DNA of 64,000 nt from Actinomyces viscosus (GTDB taxonomy: Bacteria; Actinomycetota; Actinomycetes; Actinomycetales; Actinomycetaceae): contig NZ_LR134477.1 of NCBI RefSeq assembly GCF_900637975.1, forward strand, positions 558,001 to 622,000, written 5' to 3'. A program made the translations under genes and the position numbers. Each line of letters opens with the position of its first letter. Position 1 is the first letter of the stretch. Positions 10,622 through 19,415 of this stretch are shown piece by piece. A model generated the notes under the pieces. It searched no databases. It was not told the origin of the DNA and saw only the letters and a program-made list of their open reading frames with translations.

Positions 10622-10681
10622 GTGCGAGCGACTCCAGGCCTCCAGGTGAGCCTCCTGCTTAGTCGCCGCGGCGGGGCCTGA
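10622..10681 (+). CDS. leucine leader peptide upstream of leuA
   Basis: A 19-codon ORF starting GTG 10622 and ending TGA 10679-10681. It contains three consecutive leucine codons (CTC CTG CTT at 10652-10660) plus one earlier Leu. It lies 150 bp before leuA and is followed by a stable nested hairpin. This is the architecture of a leucine attenuator, in which ribosome stalling at Leu codons changes downstream RNA folding. Actinobacterial leuA attenuation has been proposed from comparative genomics. The start codon is a guess. Confidence 0.6.
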   Translation: MRATPGLQVSLLLSRRGGA

Positions 10682-10704
10682 CAGGCCGGCACCCCGACCG
10701 CGGC
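10665..10704 (+). promoter_or_regulatory. leuA leader hairpin
   Basis: Outer stem GCCGCGG (10665-10671) pairs with CCGCGGC (10698-10704), and inner stem CGGGG (10672-10676) pairs with CCCCG (10692-10696). It begins four nucleotides after the Leu codon run, so a stalled ribosome would cover its left arm. The rest of the 389-bp gap 10443-10831 holds the ABC-operon operator, the leader peptide and a small AGCCC/GGGCT hairpin at 10766-10778; nothing else was recognised there. Confidence 0.5.
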
Positions 10705-10831
10705 TGACTCGTCCTGCTCGGCCACGTTCCCGACCGCGCCTCTCTGCTTCCCAGAGTTCCCCCGAAGCCCTCCGGGCTCCCACCGGGACCGCCGTCGGAA
10801 CCGCGAAGCACCTGATCCCAGGAGAACCCCG

Positions 10832-12613
10832 ATGCGCAACGCCCGTCCCGCCCCCCAGCAGCCCTCCGGTATGCCCTTCGCCAAGTACCGGCCCTTCCTC
10901 GACGTCGTCAGCATCGACCTGCCCGACCGCACCTGGCCGGACAAGCGCATCACCGCCGCCCCCCGCTGGCTGAGCACGGACCTGCGCGACGGCAACCAGT
11001 CCCTCATCGAGCCCATGGGCCCTCAGGCCAAGCGCGCCATCTTCGACCTCCTGGTGTCCATGGGCTTCAAGGAGATCGAGATCGGCTTCCCGGCCGCCTC
11101 CCAGACCGACTACGACTTCGTGCGCTCCCTGGTTGACGACGGCGCGATCCCCGAGGACGTCACCATCTCGGTGCTCACCCAGTCGCGCGGTGAGCTCATC
11201 GACCGTACCCTGGACGCCTGCGTCGGCATTCCGCGGGCAACCGTCCATCTCTACAACGCCCTGTCGCCCCTGTTCCGCAACGTCGTCTTCCGCATGGACC
11301 GTGACCAGATCCGCGAGCTCGCCGTCGACGGCACCCGCCAGATCATGGCCCGCGCCGAGAAGGTGCTCGACGAGGACACCGTCTTCGGCTTCGAGTACTC
11401 CCCGGAGATCTTCGTGGACACCGAGCTCGAGTACAGCCTCGAGGTCTGCCGGGCCGTCATGGACGTGTGGGAGCCCGAGGGGGACCGCGAGATCATCCTC
11501 AACCTGCCCGCCACCGTCGAGCGCGCCACCCCCAACGTCTACGCCGACCAGATCGAGTGGATGAGCCGCAACCTTCCCCACCGCGACGCCGTGTGCCTGT
11601 CCCTGCATAACCACAACGACCGCGGCTCGGGCGTGGCCGCCGCCGAGCTCGGCCTCATGGCCGGCGCCCAGCGCGTCGAGGGCTGCCTGTTCGGCCACGG
11701 CGAGCGCACCGGCAACGTGGACCTGGTGACCCTGGCCCTCAACCTCTTCAGTCAGGGCGTCGACCCTATGCTCGACCTGTCCGACATCGACGAGGTCCGC
11801 CGTATCGTGGAGCGGGCCACCGGCATGGACGTGCCCCCGCGCACCCCCTACGTCGGTGAGCTCGTCTACACCTCCTTCTCCGGCTCCCACCAGGACGCCA
11901 TCAAGAAGGGCTTCGCCGCGCGCGCCACCCAGGTCGACGCCAGGAAGGCCGAGGGCCGCTCCGAGGCCGACGCCGAGATCGCCGTGCCCTGGTCCATGCC
12001 CTACCTGCCCATCGACCCCCACGACGTGGGCCGCTCCTACGAGGCGGTCGTGCGCGTCAACTCCCAGTCCGGCAAGGGCGGCGTGGCCTACCTGCTGGGC
12101 ACCACCCGCAAGCTCGAGCTGCCGCGCCGCCTGCAGATCGAGTTCTCCCGCATCGTCCAGCGCCACACCGACACCTACGGCGGCGAGGTCGACGGCGCCC
12201 GCCTGTGGTCCATCTTCGCCGACGAGTACCTGCCGGCCGCGGCCGCCCCCGAGGCCGAGCTCAGCCGCTGGGGCCGCTTCGAGCTGCGCGGGGCCACCCT
12301 GACCTCCACCGGCGACGACGAGGACTCCACCCTCACCATCACCCTCGTCGACGACGGCCAGGAGAAGCACCTGACCGCCACCGGAAACGGGCCCCTGGAC
12401 GCCTTCGTCACCGCCCTGGAGAGCACAGGCTTGAGCGTGCGGATCCTCGACTACGCCGAGCACGCCCTGAGCGAGGGCCGCGACGCCCAGGCCGCCAGCT
12501 ACGTCGAGTGCGAGGTCGACGGTCAGGTCCTGTGGGGCGTGGGCATCGACCCCTCCATCACGACCTCCTCCTTCAAGGCCGTCATCTCCGCCCTCAACCG
12601 TGCCCTGCGCTGA
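10832..12613 (+). CDS. leuA: 2-isopropylmalate synthase
   Basis: First committed enzyme of leucine biosynthesis, condensing acetyl-CoA and 2-oxoisovalerate. 593 aa, ATG start. The HMG-CoA-lyase-like barrel starts with LSTDLRDGNQSL near residue 45 and has SLHNHNDRGSGVAAAELG and GCLFGHGERTGNVDL near 260-295 (metal-binding HxH). The C-terminal LeuA dimer/regulatory domain lies at about 435-590 and is expected to bind leucine for feedback control. The length and the PRAPQQPSGMPFAKYRPF-like N-terminus match the actinobacterial long form. A leader peptide upstream suggests attenuation. Confidence 0.97.
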   Translation: MRNARPAPQQPSGMPFAKYRPFLDVVSIDLPDRTWPDKRITAAPRWLSTDLRDGNQSLIEPMGPQAKRAIFDLLVSMGFKEIEIGFPAASQTDYDFVRSLVDDGAIPEDVTISVLTQSRGELIDRTLDACVGIPRATVHLYNALSPLFRNVVFRMDRDQIRELAVDGTRQIMARAEKVLDEDTVFGFEYSPEIFVDTELEYSLEVCRAVMDVWEPEGDREIILNLPATVERATPNVYADQIEWMSRNLPHRDAVCLSLHNHNDRGSGVAAAELGLMAGAQRVEGCLFGHGERTGNVDLVTLALNLFSQGVDPMLDLSDIDEVRRIVERATGMDVPPRTPYVGELVYTSFSGSHQDAIKKGFAARATQVDARKAEGRSEADAEIAVPWSMPYLPIDPHDVGRSYEAVVRVNSQSGKGGVAYLLGTTRKLELPRRLQIEFSRIVQRHTDTYGGEVDGARLWSIFADEYLPAAAAPEAELSRWGRFELRGATLTSTGDDEDSTLTITLVDDGQEKHLTATGNGPLDAFVTALESTGLSVRILDYAEHALSEGRDAQAASYVECEVDGQVLWGVGIDPSITTSSFKAVISALNRALR

Positions 12614-12635
12614 GAGAGCGTGAGAGACTGCGTCC

Positions 12636-13385
12636 GTGATGAGCAGGCTCTACCGGGACGAGGCGATCGTCCTGCGCACCTACAAACTGGGCGAGGCCGA
12701 CCGCATCATCGTGCTCCTCACCCGTCACCACGGGCAGGTGCGCGCCGTGGCCAAGGGCGTGCGCCGCACCAGCTCGCGCTTCGGGGCGCGCCTGGAGCCC
12801 TTCTCCATGATTGACGTCCAGCTCCACGCCGGACGCAACCTCGACGTCGTCACCCAGGCCGAGATCATCGACCCCTTCGGCCGCGCCATCTGCGCCGACT
12901 ACGCCATGTTCACCTGCGCCTCGACCATGGTGGAGACCGCCGAGCGCCTCAGCGCCGACGACGGCGACCTGGGCACCGAGGCCAGCCCCCAGCAGTACCT
13001 GCTGCTGGCCGGGGCCCTGGCCGCCATGGCGCACCGGCGCCACGCACCCGGACTCATCCTCGACTCCTACCTGCTGCGCGCCCTGGCCCTGGGCGGCTGG
13101 GCGCCGTCGTGCTACGACTGCGCCCTGTGCGGCGCACCGGGACCGCACCGGGCCTTCCACGTGCAGGTCGGCGGCGCGGTGTGCGAGTCGTGCCGCTCGG
13201 CCGGCGCCGTCGAGGTCGAGCCGGCCACGATGGTGCTCCTGGGCGCCCTGCTCTCCGGGGACTGGGCCGTGGCCGACGCCTCCGGCCAGCGGGAGCGCTC
13301 GCAGGCCTCCGGGCTCGTCTCGGCCTACACGACCTGGTACCTGGAGCGGCGCCTGCGCTCCCTCGCACTGGTGGAAAGGGCATAA
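12636..13385 (+). CDS. recO: DNA repair protein RecO
   Basis: Recombination mediator that loads RecA at gaps (RecFOR pathway). 249 aa; N-terminal OB fold with [19 protein letters not shown], and a zinc site with Cys pairs CALC and CESC near residues 165-187. GTG 12636 or ATG 12639 may be the start. It follows leuA by 22 bp and precedes uppS by 3 bp, so the three are likely co-transcribed. Confidence 0.95.
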   Translation: MMSRLYRDEAIVLRTYKLGEADRIIVLLTRHHGQVRAVAKGVRRTSSRFGARLEPFSMIDVQLHAGRNLDVVTQAEIIDPFGRAICADYAMFTCASTMVETAERLSADDGDLGTEASPQQYLLLAGALAAMAHRRHAPGLILDSYLLRALALGGWAPSCYDCALCGAPGPHRAFHVQVGGAVCESCRSAGAVEVEPATMVLLGALLSGDWAVADASGQRERSQASGLVSAYTTWYLERRLRSLALVERA

Positions 13386-13388
13386 CTC

Positions 13389-14273
13389 ATGACAGACAGT
13401 ACGAGGGCCACGACCGCGGGTACGACGCGGGACATGACGGTCGACGAGGCCCCGCCCCTGCACCGCCTGGGCCTGACCCCGCCCGCGCTGCCACCGGCCG
13501 CCCTGCCCCAGCACGTGGCCGTCGTCATGGACGGCAACGGGCGCTGGGCCAACGCCCGCGGCTTGCCCCGCACCGAGGGGCACCGGGTGGGGGAGGCCAA
13601 CCTGCTCGACGTCGTCGCCGGCGCCGTCGAGATCGGCGTGAGCGAGCTGAGCGCCTACGCCTTCTCCACCGAGAACTGGCGACGCTCGCCCGGCGAGGTC
13701 CGCTTCATCATGGGGTTCGCCCGCAAGGTCCTGCGCGCCCAGCGCGATATCCTCCACTCCTGGAACGTCAAGGTGCGCTGGGTCGGGCGCACCCCGCGCC
13801 TGTGGAAGTCCGTGCTGCGCGAGCTGCGCGAGGCCGAGCGCCTCACCGCCAGTAACACGGGGCTGGTCCTCAACCTGTGCATCAACTACGGCGGACGCGC
13901 CGAGATCGCCGACGCCACCCGCGCCATCGCCGAGGACGTCGCCGCCGGCCGCCTCAAGGCCTCCTCCATCAACGAGAAGACCATCCAGCGCTACCTGTAC
14001 TCACCCACCATGCGGGACGTGGACCTGTTCATCCGCACCGGGGACGAGCAGCGCACCTCCAACTTCCTCATGTGGTCCTCCTCCTACGCCGAGCTCTACT
14101 TCTCGCCCCTGCCCTGGCCCGACTTCAACCGCACCGAGCTGTGGAAGGCCTGCGAGGCCTACGCCGGGCGCGAGCGCCGCTACGGAGGCGCCGTGGACAG
14201 GGTGCTTCAGGAGGATCCCGGCGAGGCCGGGGACCCTCAGGACGACGGGGACCCTCAGGACGACGAGCAGTAA
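13389..14273 (+). CDS. uppS: isoprenyl transferase (UppS, cis-prenyl diphosphate synthase)
   Basis: Makes long-chain Z-polyprenyl diphosphate for undecaprenyl/decaprenyl phosphate, the lipid carrier of cell-wall synthesis. 294 aa with the catalytic MDGNGRWANARG motif near residue 47, AYAFSTENWRRS near 93, and the C-terminal signature DLFIRTGDEQRTSNFL. The C-terminal tail has a short Asp/Gly repeat (DPQDDGDPQDDEQ), caused by a 15-bp direct repeat at the end of the gene. Last gene of the leuA-recO-uppS run, convergent with zur. Confidence 0.96.
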   Translation: MTDSTRATTAGTTRDMTVDEAPPLHRLGLTPPALPPAALPQHVAVVMDGNGRWANARGLPRTEGHRVGEANLLDVVAGAVEIGVSELSAYAFSTENWRRSPGEVRFIMGFARKVLRAQRDILHSWNVKVRWVGRTPRLWKSVLRELREAERLTASNTGLVLNLCINYGGRAEIADATRAIAEDVAAGRLKASSINEKTIQRYLYSPTMRDVDLFIRTGDEQRTSNFLMWSSSYAELYFSPLPWPDFNRTELWKACEAYAGRERRYGGAVDRVLQEDPGEAGDPQDDGDPQDDEQ

Positions 14274-14312
14274 CCGGCTGCTGTCGGCCTCCCGTCCCAG
14301 CTCGATCGTCGG

Positions 14313-14750
14313 TCAGTCCTGCGGAGCGTCCTGGGCGGAGTCCCGGGCCGAGCAGGCGGCGCACAGACCGAAGAACTCGGCGGTGTGCTCCATCTGGGTG
14401 AAGCCCTGCTGGGCCGAGACCCGGCTGATCCACTCCTCGAGCTCACCGCCGGCGACCTCCACGGTGTGCCCGCAGCGGCGACACACGATGTGGTGGTGGT
14501 GCTCCTGCCTCTCGCAGGCCCGGTAGAGGACCTCGCCCTCGGCGCTGCGCACCTGGTCCACCGCGCCGCCCTCCGCCAGGGTCTGCAGGTTGCGGTAGAC
14601 GGTGGCCAGTCCCACCTTGGTCCCCTCGGCCTCCAGGGCCGCATGGATCTGCTGGGCGGAGCGGAACTCGTCGGTGCGCGCCAGGATGTCGGCGACGGCG
14701 GCGCGCTGACGCGTGGCTCGAGGACGCTGCGCCGTGCTGCGTGCGCTCAT
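14313..14750 (-). CDS. zur: Fur-family zinc uptake regulator Zur
   Basis: 145-aa Fur-type metalloregulator; ATG at 14750. Winged helix at residues 10-80 (TRQRAAVADILARTDEFRSAQQIH and GLATVYRNLQTLAEGG, split here), the metal-binding HHHHIVCRRCG near 90, and a second Cys pair CAAC near the C-terminus. It overlaps the znuB stop by 4 bp, so it is the last gene of the znuA-znuC-znuB-zur cluster. That context favours Zur over Fur. The longer open frame upstream is a shadow of znuB. Confidence 0.93.
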   Translation of the reverse strand: MSARSTAQRPRATRQRAAVADILARTDEFRSAQQIHAALEAEGTKVGLATVYRNLQTLAEGGAVDQVRSAEGEVLYRACERQEHHHHIVCRRCGHTVEVAGGELEEWISRVSAQQGFTQMEHTAEFFGLCAACSARDSAQDAPQD

Positions 14751-15637
14751 GATCTGCCTCCTGAGGTGATGCGGTGCCGTCGGGAGCGGCTGATGAGCTG
14801 CCACAGCCCGGACAGGAGGGCGACGACGGCGTATCCCCCTACCAGGAGTACCACGATCATGGCGCCAGGGGAGGCCGCAACCAGGTAGGTGATCGTCAAA
14901 CCGGACACACAGGCCACCACCCCCAGTCCCATCGCCAGGTACATGGTGCGCGAGAACGAGTGCGAGACGAGCTGGGCGATGGCCACCGGCACGATCATGA
15001 CGGCCGAGACCAGCAGGGCACCCACCACCCGCATGGACACCGAGACCGTCAGGGCCGCCACCACCGCCACCAGGACGTTGAGGGCACTGGTCGGCAGCCC
15101 GCAGGCACGGGCGAACTCCTCGTCGTTGCACAGGGCGAACAACGGCCCGCGCAGCCCCAGCCCCACCAGCAGGACCAGGGTGGCCAGGGCGATGGTGAAC
15201 CAGGCGTCGGAGACCGAGACCGTGGAGATCGAGCCGAACAGGTAGGAGTTGAGATTCGTCGTCGTGCCGCCGGCCAGACGGATGAGAATGACCCCACCGG
15301 CGATCCCCCCGTAGAACAGGATCGCCAGGGCCACGTCGCCGCGGGTGCGGCCGTTGGCACGGATCACCTCGATCGTCACGGCACCCAGAACACTGACGAC
15401 GATCGCCCCGGGAACGGCCCAGGCGTCATGGGGCGTGACATTGGCGGCGGCCCCGGCCAGCCAGCCCAGGGCGATACCGGTCAGGGCAATGTGCCCGATC
15501 CCGTCGCCCAGCAGCGCCAGGCCCCGCTGAACCAGGTAGGTGCCCACCACCGGGGCGGCCAGCCCGACGAGCACCGCGACGATGAAGGCCCGCTGCATGA
15601 GGGGGCTGGCGAGCATGTCGGAGACGAGCTCGATCAT
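14747..15637 (-). CDS. znuB: zinc ABC transporter permease
   Basis: 296-aa ABC-3 family integral membrane protein with about eight hydrophobic helices from residue 15 to 285. It forms the channel of a Zn2+ (or Mn2+) importer. Motifs include LGDGIGHIALTGIALGWL near 42 and the metal-permease stretch SVSMRVVGALLVSAVMIVPVA split over residues 200-220. Overlaps znuC by 4 bp upstream and zur by 4 bp downstream. Confidence 0.94.
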   Translation of the reverse strand: MIELVSDMLASPLMQRAFIVAVLVGLAAPVVGTYLVQRGLALLGDGIGHIALTGIALGWLAGAAANVTPHDAWAVPGAIVVSVLGAVTIEVIRANGRTRGDVALAILFYGGIAGGVILIRLAGGTTTNLNSYLFGSISTVSVSDAWFTIALATLVLLVGLGLRGPLFALCNDEEFARACGLPTSALNVLVAVVAALTVSVSMRVVGALLVSAVMIVPVAIAQLVSHSFSRTMYLAMGLGVVACVSGLTITYLVAASPGAMIVVLLVGGYAVVALLSGLWQLISRSRRHRITSGGRS

Positions 15638-16566
15638 GGGCGGGCCCTCCTGCCGGTGCGGGGCCGCGCCTCAGGCAGCCGGTGGTCGAGGACGGGGGCG
15701 TGGTGCGCCGGAGGACCGCCCGCGTCCGGGTGATGGTCACCGCGGTCGCCGTGGTACCGGTGACGACCAGAGGGGCCGATCCCGGCGTCGCGCAGGTGAG
15801 CGACCTCTCCGGCGGGTCCGTCGGCGACGAGCCTGCCGTCCTGAAGCAGGATCGCCCGCTGGACGACCTCAGCGAGCTCACCCATCTCGTGCAGAACCGT
15901 CACCAGGGTCAGCCCCTGCGCGCGCAGCCCCTGGAGGATCGTGGCCAGGGACTCGCGGCTGGCGCGGTCGATCCCCGCCAAGGGCTCATCGAGGATGAGC
16001 AGCTCGGGGGAGCGGACCAGGGCCCGGGCGATGAGAACCCGCTGGGCCTGACCGCCGGAGAAGACCTGGACGTGGTCGCCGGCCCGGTGGGCCAGCCCGA
16101 CGGCGTCGAGCGCCGCCATCGCTCGCCTCCTGGCGCCTCGGCCCCGGTCCGCCCAGGGGTTCCTCGGTCCCAGCAGCCCGGAGCGCACCACCTCCAGAGC
16201 CGTGGCCGGGACGCCGGAACCCGCACCGATCCGCTGAGGAACGTAACCGATGCGCCCCCAGGGGACCTTCCGGCGCCGGGTGATGGGGGTGCCCAGCACC
16301 TCGATGCTGCCGCCGGCCGGAGGCACGAGCCCCAGGATGGCCTTGACCAGGGTGGACTTGCCCGAGCCGTTGGCGCCCAGCAGCGCCACGGACTCGCCGG
16401 CCCCCACCGCCAGGCTCACGTCGTCCAGGATGAGGGACGCCCCCAGGACCACCCTGAGGTCGCGCACCCTGACGGCGAGCGCGGACGACGCCGCCCGGGG
16501 TGAGCCGGACGGCGCCGTCAGAGATGGTGATGGCGACGATGATGGTGACAGAGGTAATGAGATCAT
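15634..16566 (-). CDS. znuC: zinc ABC transporter ATP-binding protein
   Basis: 310 aa. Walker A LLGANGSGKSTL near residue 58, signature FSGGQAQRV near 168, Walker B LLILDEPLAGID, and H-loop TVLHEMGE. The N-terminus is Ser/Pro-rich low complexity for about 25 residues and the C-terminus has a His-rich, Asp/Gly tail, unusual for an ATPase but plausible in a zinc system. It lies 73 bp after znuA and overlaps znuB by 4 bp. ATG at 16566 lies inside a palindrome. Confidence 0.93.
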   Translation of the reverse strand: MISLPLSPSSSPSPSLTAPSGSPRAASSALAVRVRDLRVVLGASLILDDVSLAVGAGESVALLGANGSGKSTLVKAILGLVPPAGGSIEVLGTPITRRRKVPWGRIGYVPQRIGAGSGVPATALEVVRSGLLGPRNPWADRGRGARRRAMAALDAVGLAHRAGDHVQVFSGGQAQRVLIARALVRSPELLILDEPLAGIDRASRESLATILQGLRAQGLTLVTVLHEMGELAEVVQRAILLQDGRLVADGPAGEVAHLRDAGIGPSGRHRYHGDRGDHHPDAGGPPAHHAPVLDHRLPEARPRTGRRARP

Positions 16567-16617
16567 ACCGGTGTGATCATGCCGATCTGGTTGGATGTCA
16601 GGCGGACGGGCCGCCTG
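16561..16617. promoter_or_regulatory. palindrome and hairpin between znuA and znuC
   Basis: GATCATACCGGTGTGATC (16561-16578) is a near-perfect 18-bp palindrome centred on ACCGGT over the znuC start codon. CAGGCGG-ACGGG-CCGCCTG (16599-16617) is a 7-bp stem in the znuA-znuC gap. Either may reduce znuCB expression relative to the more abundant binding protein ZnuA, as often happens after binding-protein genes. No T-run follows. Confidence 0.4.
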
Positions 16618-16639
16618 AGGCGGTCGCCCGGCCTCGACT

Positions 16640-17719
16640 CTACTGGCACGCCAGGGCGATCTTGAGGCGGTCCAGGTTGGTGGTCATGGCGTCGGTGTAG
16701 TCACCGCGCTCGGGCTTGGACTCCAGGGGACTGAGCACATTGGTCTCCGCCCCGGTCTCCGCGGCGATCGCCTGGGCCGTGGTGGGGGAGACGAGCTCCT
16801 CGGTGAAGATCGTCGTCGTTCCGGTGCTCTGGACCACCGACTTGATGTTGGCCAGCTCGGCGGGGCTGGGCTCGGTCTCCGGGTCGATGCCGGAGATGGA
16901 GGCCTGGGTCAGCTTGTAGCGGTCGGCCATGTAGCCGAAGGCGGCGTGGGAGGTCACGAAAGTGGTGCGCTGGCAGGTGGACAGGCCCGTGCTGTACTGC
17001 GTGTCCAGGTTGGTCAGCGCCGTCTTGAGCTTGTCGAGTCCCGTCTTGTAGTCATTGGCATTGGCCGGGTCGATCTTGGCGAACGACGCCTCCATGGCCT
17101 CGGCCACCGCGATCATGCGCTGCGGGTCCAGCCAGAAGTGCGGGTCGAGGTCACTGCCGTGCTCCTCGCCCTCGGCGTGGCTGTGCTCACTGTCAGCGCT
17201 GTGCTCGTCGTGGGCCGCCTCGCTGGACTCCTCGCTCGCGGCGGCTGAGGCATCGCCCCCGGCGGCCTCGTCGCCGTGCTCGTGCTCCTCCTCAACCCCC
17301 TCGTGGTGGACGAGGTTGGCCGGCTTGCTCAGGTCCACCACCGTGGGACCGGAACCGACCTCCTTGACGGCCTTGTCCAGGGAGGGCTGGAAGCCGGGGA
17401 CGTAGGCGATGAGATCGGCCTTGCCCAGCTCGGCGGTCTCCTTGCCGGAGAGCTCGAAGTCGTGCGGCTCGACATTGGAGGGGGTCACGGTGGAGACCTT
17501 GACGAGCGGGCCGCCGATGGCCTCGGCCAGATAGGCGATCGGGTAGAAGGACGTCGAGACCGTCAGGGTCTTGCCCGGGGCGATCGTGTGGGCGGAGGAG
17601 GCCGACGAGCTCTCGCCTTTCAGGGCGCTGCACGCGCTCATGCCGGCAGCCAGGACCAGGGTGGCTCCGAGCGCCACGATGCGACGGAGATGATGGGAAC
17701 GAGCCTGTGAAACACTCAT
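16640..17719 (-). CDS. znuA: zinc ABC transporter substrate-binding lipoprotein
   Basis: Cluster A-I metal-binding lipoprotein, 359 aa from ATG 17719. The signal peptide has basic residues HHLRR, a hydrophobic core and lipobox AAGMSAC, so it is anchored outside the membrane. A His/Asp/Glu-rich loop at about residues 145-200 (EHEHGDE, HDEHSADSEHSHAEG) is the hallmark of zinc-specific ZnuA. Metal-ligand contexts include EPHDFEL, DPHFWLDP and SHAAFGY. A start 12 codons upstream (17755) is possible, but it would put the promoter and Zur box inside the coding region. First gene of the zinc operon. Confidence 0.93.
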   Translation of the reverse strand: MSVSQARSHHLRRIVALGATLVLAAGMSACSALKGESSSASSAHTIAPGKTLTVSTSFYPIAYLAEAIGGPLVKVSTVTPSNVEPHDFELSGKETAELGKADLIAYVPGFQPSLDKAVKEVGSGPTVVDLSKPANLVHHEGVEEEHEHGDEAAGGDASAAASEESSEAAHDEHSADSEHSHAEGEEHGSDLDPHFWLDPQRMIAVAEAMEASFAKIDPANANDYKTGLDKLKTALTNLDTQYSTGLSTCQRTTFVTSHAAFGYMADRYKLTQASISGIDPETEPSPAELANIKSVVQSTGTTTIFTEELVSPTTAQAIAAETGAETNVLSPLESKPERGDYTDAMTTNLDRLKIALACQ

Positions 17720-17755
17720 GCGAATCATTCTCATACTGCTGACGCGATGCGTCAA
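17719..17755 (-). promoter_or_regulatory. znuA promoter with Zur-box-like operator, probably leaderless
   Basis: On the minus strand, TTGACG (17755-17750), a 17-bp spacer and GAGAAT (17732-17727) are followed by the znuA ATG seven nucleotides later. TGAGAATGATTCGCA (17733-17719), overlapping the -10 and the first base of the ATG, is a 7-1-7 imperfect palindrome close to the actinobacterial Zur box TGAAAATGATTTTCA. No Shine-Dalgarno sequence is present, which fits a leaderless mRNA. Zn-loaded Zur binding here would block transcription. Confidence 0.65.
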
Positions 17756-17961
17756 ACCGCGACGGGCTCATGTGCGCTGCTGAGGGTCGGTTTGCGGGAA
17801 CGCCAGGCGGTATCTCCTCATCTCCCCATCTCCTCGGCGTCCCCTGCGGGGCTGTGGTGCGACGGGCCCCTCACCGACACATGACGGCCCTCCGCCTAGA
17901 CTGTCCCCACTCGTCCCCACCAACCAGGCGGGACCACGACCACTCCTGAAGGAGCACTCCG

Positions 17962-19356
17962 TTGGCATCCACCCCTTCACGCCTTGACGCCGTCATCAAC
18001 CTCGCCAAGCGTCGCGGGTTCGTCTTCCCCTGCGGCGAGATCTACGGCGGAACCCGCTCGGCCTGGGACTACGGACCGCTGGGCGTCGAGCTCAAGGAGA
18101 ACATCAAGCGCCAGTGGTGGCAGTACATGGTCCGCTCGCGCGACGACGTCGTCGGACTGGACTCCTCGGTCATCCTGCCGCGCGAGGTGTGGGTCGCCTC
18201 CGGCCACGTCAATGCCTTCACCGACCCGCTCATCGAGTGCCAGTCCTGCCACAAGCGCCTGCGCGAGGACGAGCTCCAGGAGGCCTACGCCGCCAAGCAC
18301 GGCATCGAGGACCCCGACTCGGTGAGCCTGGAGCAGATCGCCTGCCCCAGCTGCGGCACCCGCGGCAGGTTCACCGAGCCCAAGGCCTTCTCCGGCCTGC
18401 TCAAGACCTACCTGGGCCCGGTCGACGACGAGTCCGGCCTGCACTACCTGCGCCCCGAGACCGCTCAGGGCATCTTCATCAACTTCGCCAACGTCATGAG
18501 CGCGGCCCGCAAGAAGCCGCCCTTCGGCATCGGCCAGGTGGGCAAGTCCTTCCGCAACGAGATCACCCCGGGCAACTTCATCTTCCGCACCCGTGAGTTC
18601 GAGCAGATGGAGATGGAGTTCTTCTGCGAGCCGGGCACCGACGAGGAGTGGCACCAGTACTGGATCGACTACCGCAAGGCCTGGTACATGGACTTGGGGA
18701 TCAGCGAGGACAACCTGCGCCTCTACGAGCACCCGAAGGAGAAGCTCTCCCACTACTCCAAGCGCACCGTGGACCTGGAGTACCGCTTCGGCTTCGCCGG
18801 ATCCGAGTGGGGCGAGCTCGAGGGCATCGCCAACCGGACCGACTTCGACCTGTCCACCCACGCCGAGCACTCCGGCAAGGACCTGTCCTACTTCGACCAG
18901 ACCCGATCCGAGCGCTGGACCCCCTACGTCATTGAGCCGGCGGCGGGGCTGACCCGCTCGCTCATGGCCTTCCTGGTCGAGGCCTACACCGAGGACGAGG
19001 CCCCCAACACCAAGGGCGGGGTGGACAAGCGCATCGTGCTGAAGCTCGACCCGCGCATCGCCCCGGTCAAGGCGGCCGTCCTGCCGTTGAGCCGCAAGGA
19101 GGAGCTGACCGGCCCGGCCAAGGAGCTGGCCGCCCGCCTGCGCCGCTCCTGGAACGTGGAGTACGACGACGCCGGAGCGGTGGGTCGTCGTTACCGCCGC
19201 CAGGACGAGGTCGGCACGCCCTTCTGCCTCACCTACGACTTCGACTCGCCCGAGGACGGCGCGGTCACCGTGCGCGAGCGCGACACGATGACCCAGGAGC
19301 GCATCCCGCTCGAGGGCGTGGAGCGCTACCTGGCTGAGCGCCTCATCGGCTGCTGA
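17962..19356 (+). CDS. glyS: glycyl-tRNA synthetase (alpha2 type)
   Basis: Class II aminoacyl-tRNA synthetase, 464 aa, TTG start at 17962 preceded by GAAGGAG. The family start [21 protein letters not shown] is intact. Motif 2 is [25 protein letters not shown] (split here), with class II motif 3 [10 protein letters not shown] near residue 330, and a C-terminal anticodon-binding domain. Cys pairs CQSC and CPSC near 93 and 131 suggest a zinc ribbon insertion. No T-box leader was seen upstream. Divergent from znuA. Confidence 0.97.
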   Translation: MASTPSRLDAVINLAKRRGFVFPCGEIYGGTRSAWDYGPLGVELKENIKRQWWQYMVRSRDDVVGLDSSVILPREVWVASGHVNAFTDPLIECQSCHKRLREDELQEAYAAKHGIEDPDSVSLEQIACPSCGTRGRFTEPKAFSGLLKTYLGPVDDESGLHYLRPETAQGIFINFANVMSAARKKPPFGIGQVGKSFRNEITPGNFIFRTREFEQMEMEFFCEPGTDEEWHQYWIDYRKAWYMDLGISEDNLRLYEHPKEKLSHYSKRTVDLEYRFGFAGSEWGELEGIANRTDFDLSTHAEHSGKDLSYFDQTRSERWTPYVIEPAAGLTRSLMAFLVEAYTEDEAPNTKGGVDKRIVLKLDPRIAPVKAAVLPLSRKEELTGPAKELAARLRRSWNVEYDDAGAVGRRYRRQDEVGTPFCLTYDFDSPEDGAVTVRERDTMTQERIPLEGVERYLAERLIGC

Positions 19357-19370
19357 GCCTGGACCCCGCA

Positions 19371-19400
19371 CCGTGTCCCTGGCTCACGTCAGGGGCACGG
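19371..19400 (+). terminator. terminator-like hairpin after glyS
   Basis: CCGTGTCCCTG (19371-19381) pairs with CAGGGGCACGG (19390-19400), an 11-bp stem with one G-U pair and an 8-nt loop, 15 bp after the glyS stop. Confidence 0.55.
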
Positions 19401-19415
19401 GGCGGGCATGATGGG

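Noticed and set aside
10556..12463. 635-codon minus-strand open frame
   Set aside because: Antisense to leuA and its leader; no recognisable protein motif.
17860..17961. Possible T-box leader before glyS
   Set aside because: No TGGNACCGCG-type T-box sequence or specifier stem could be found.
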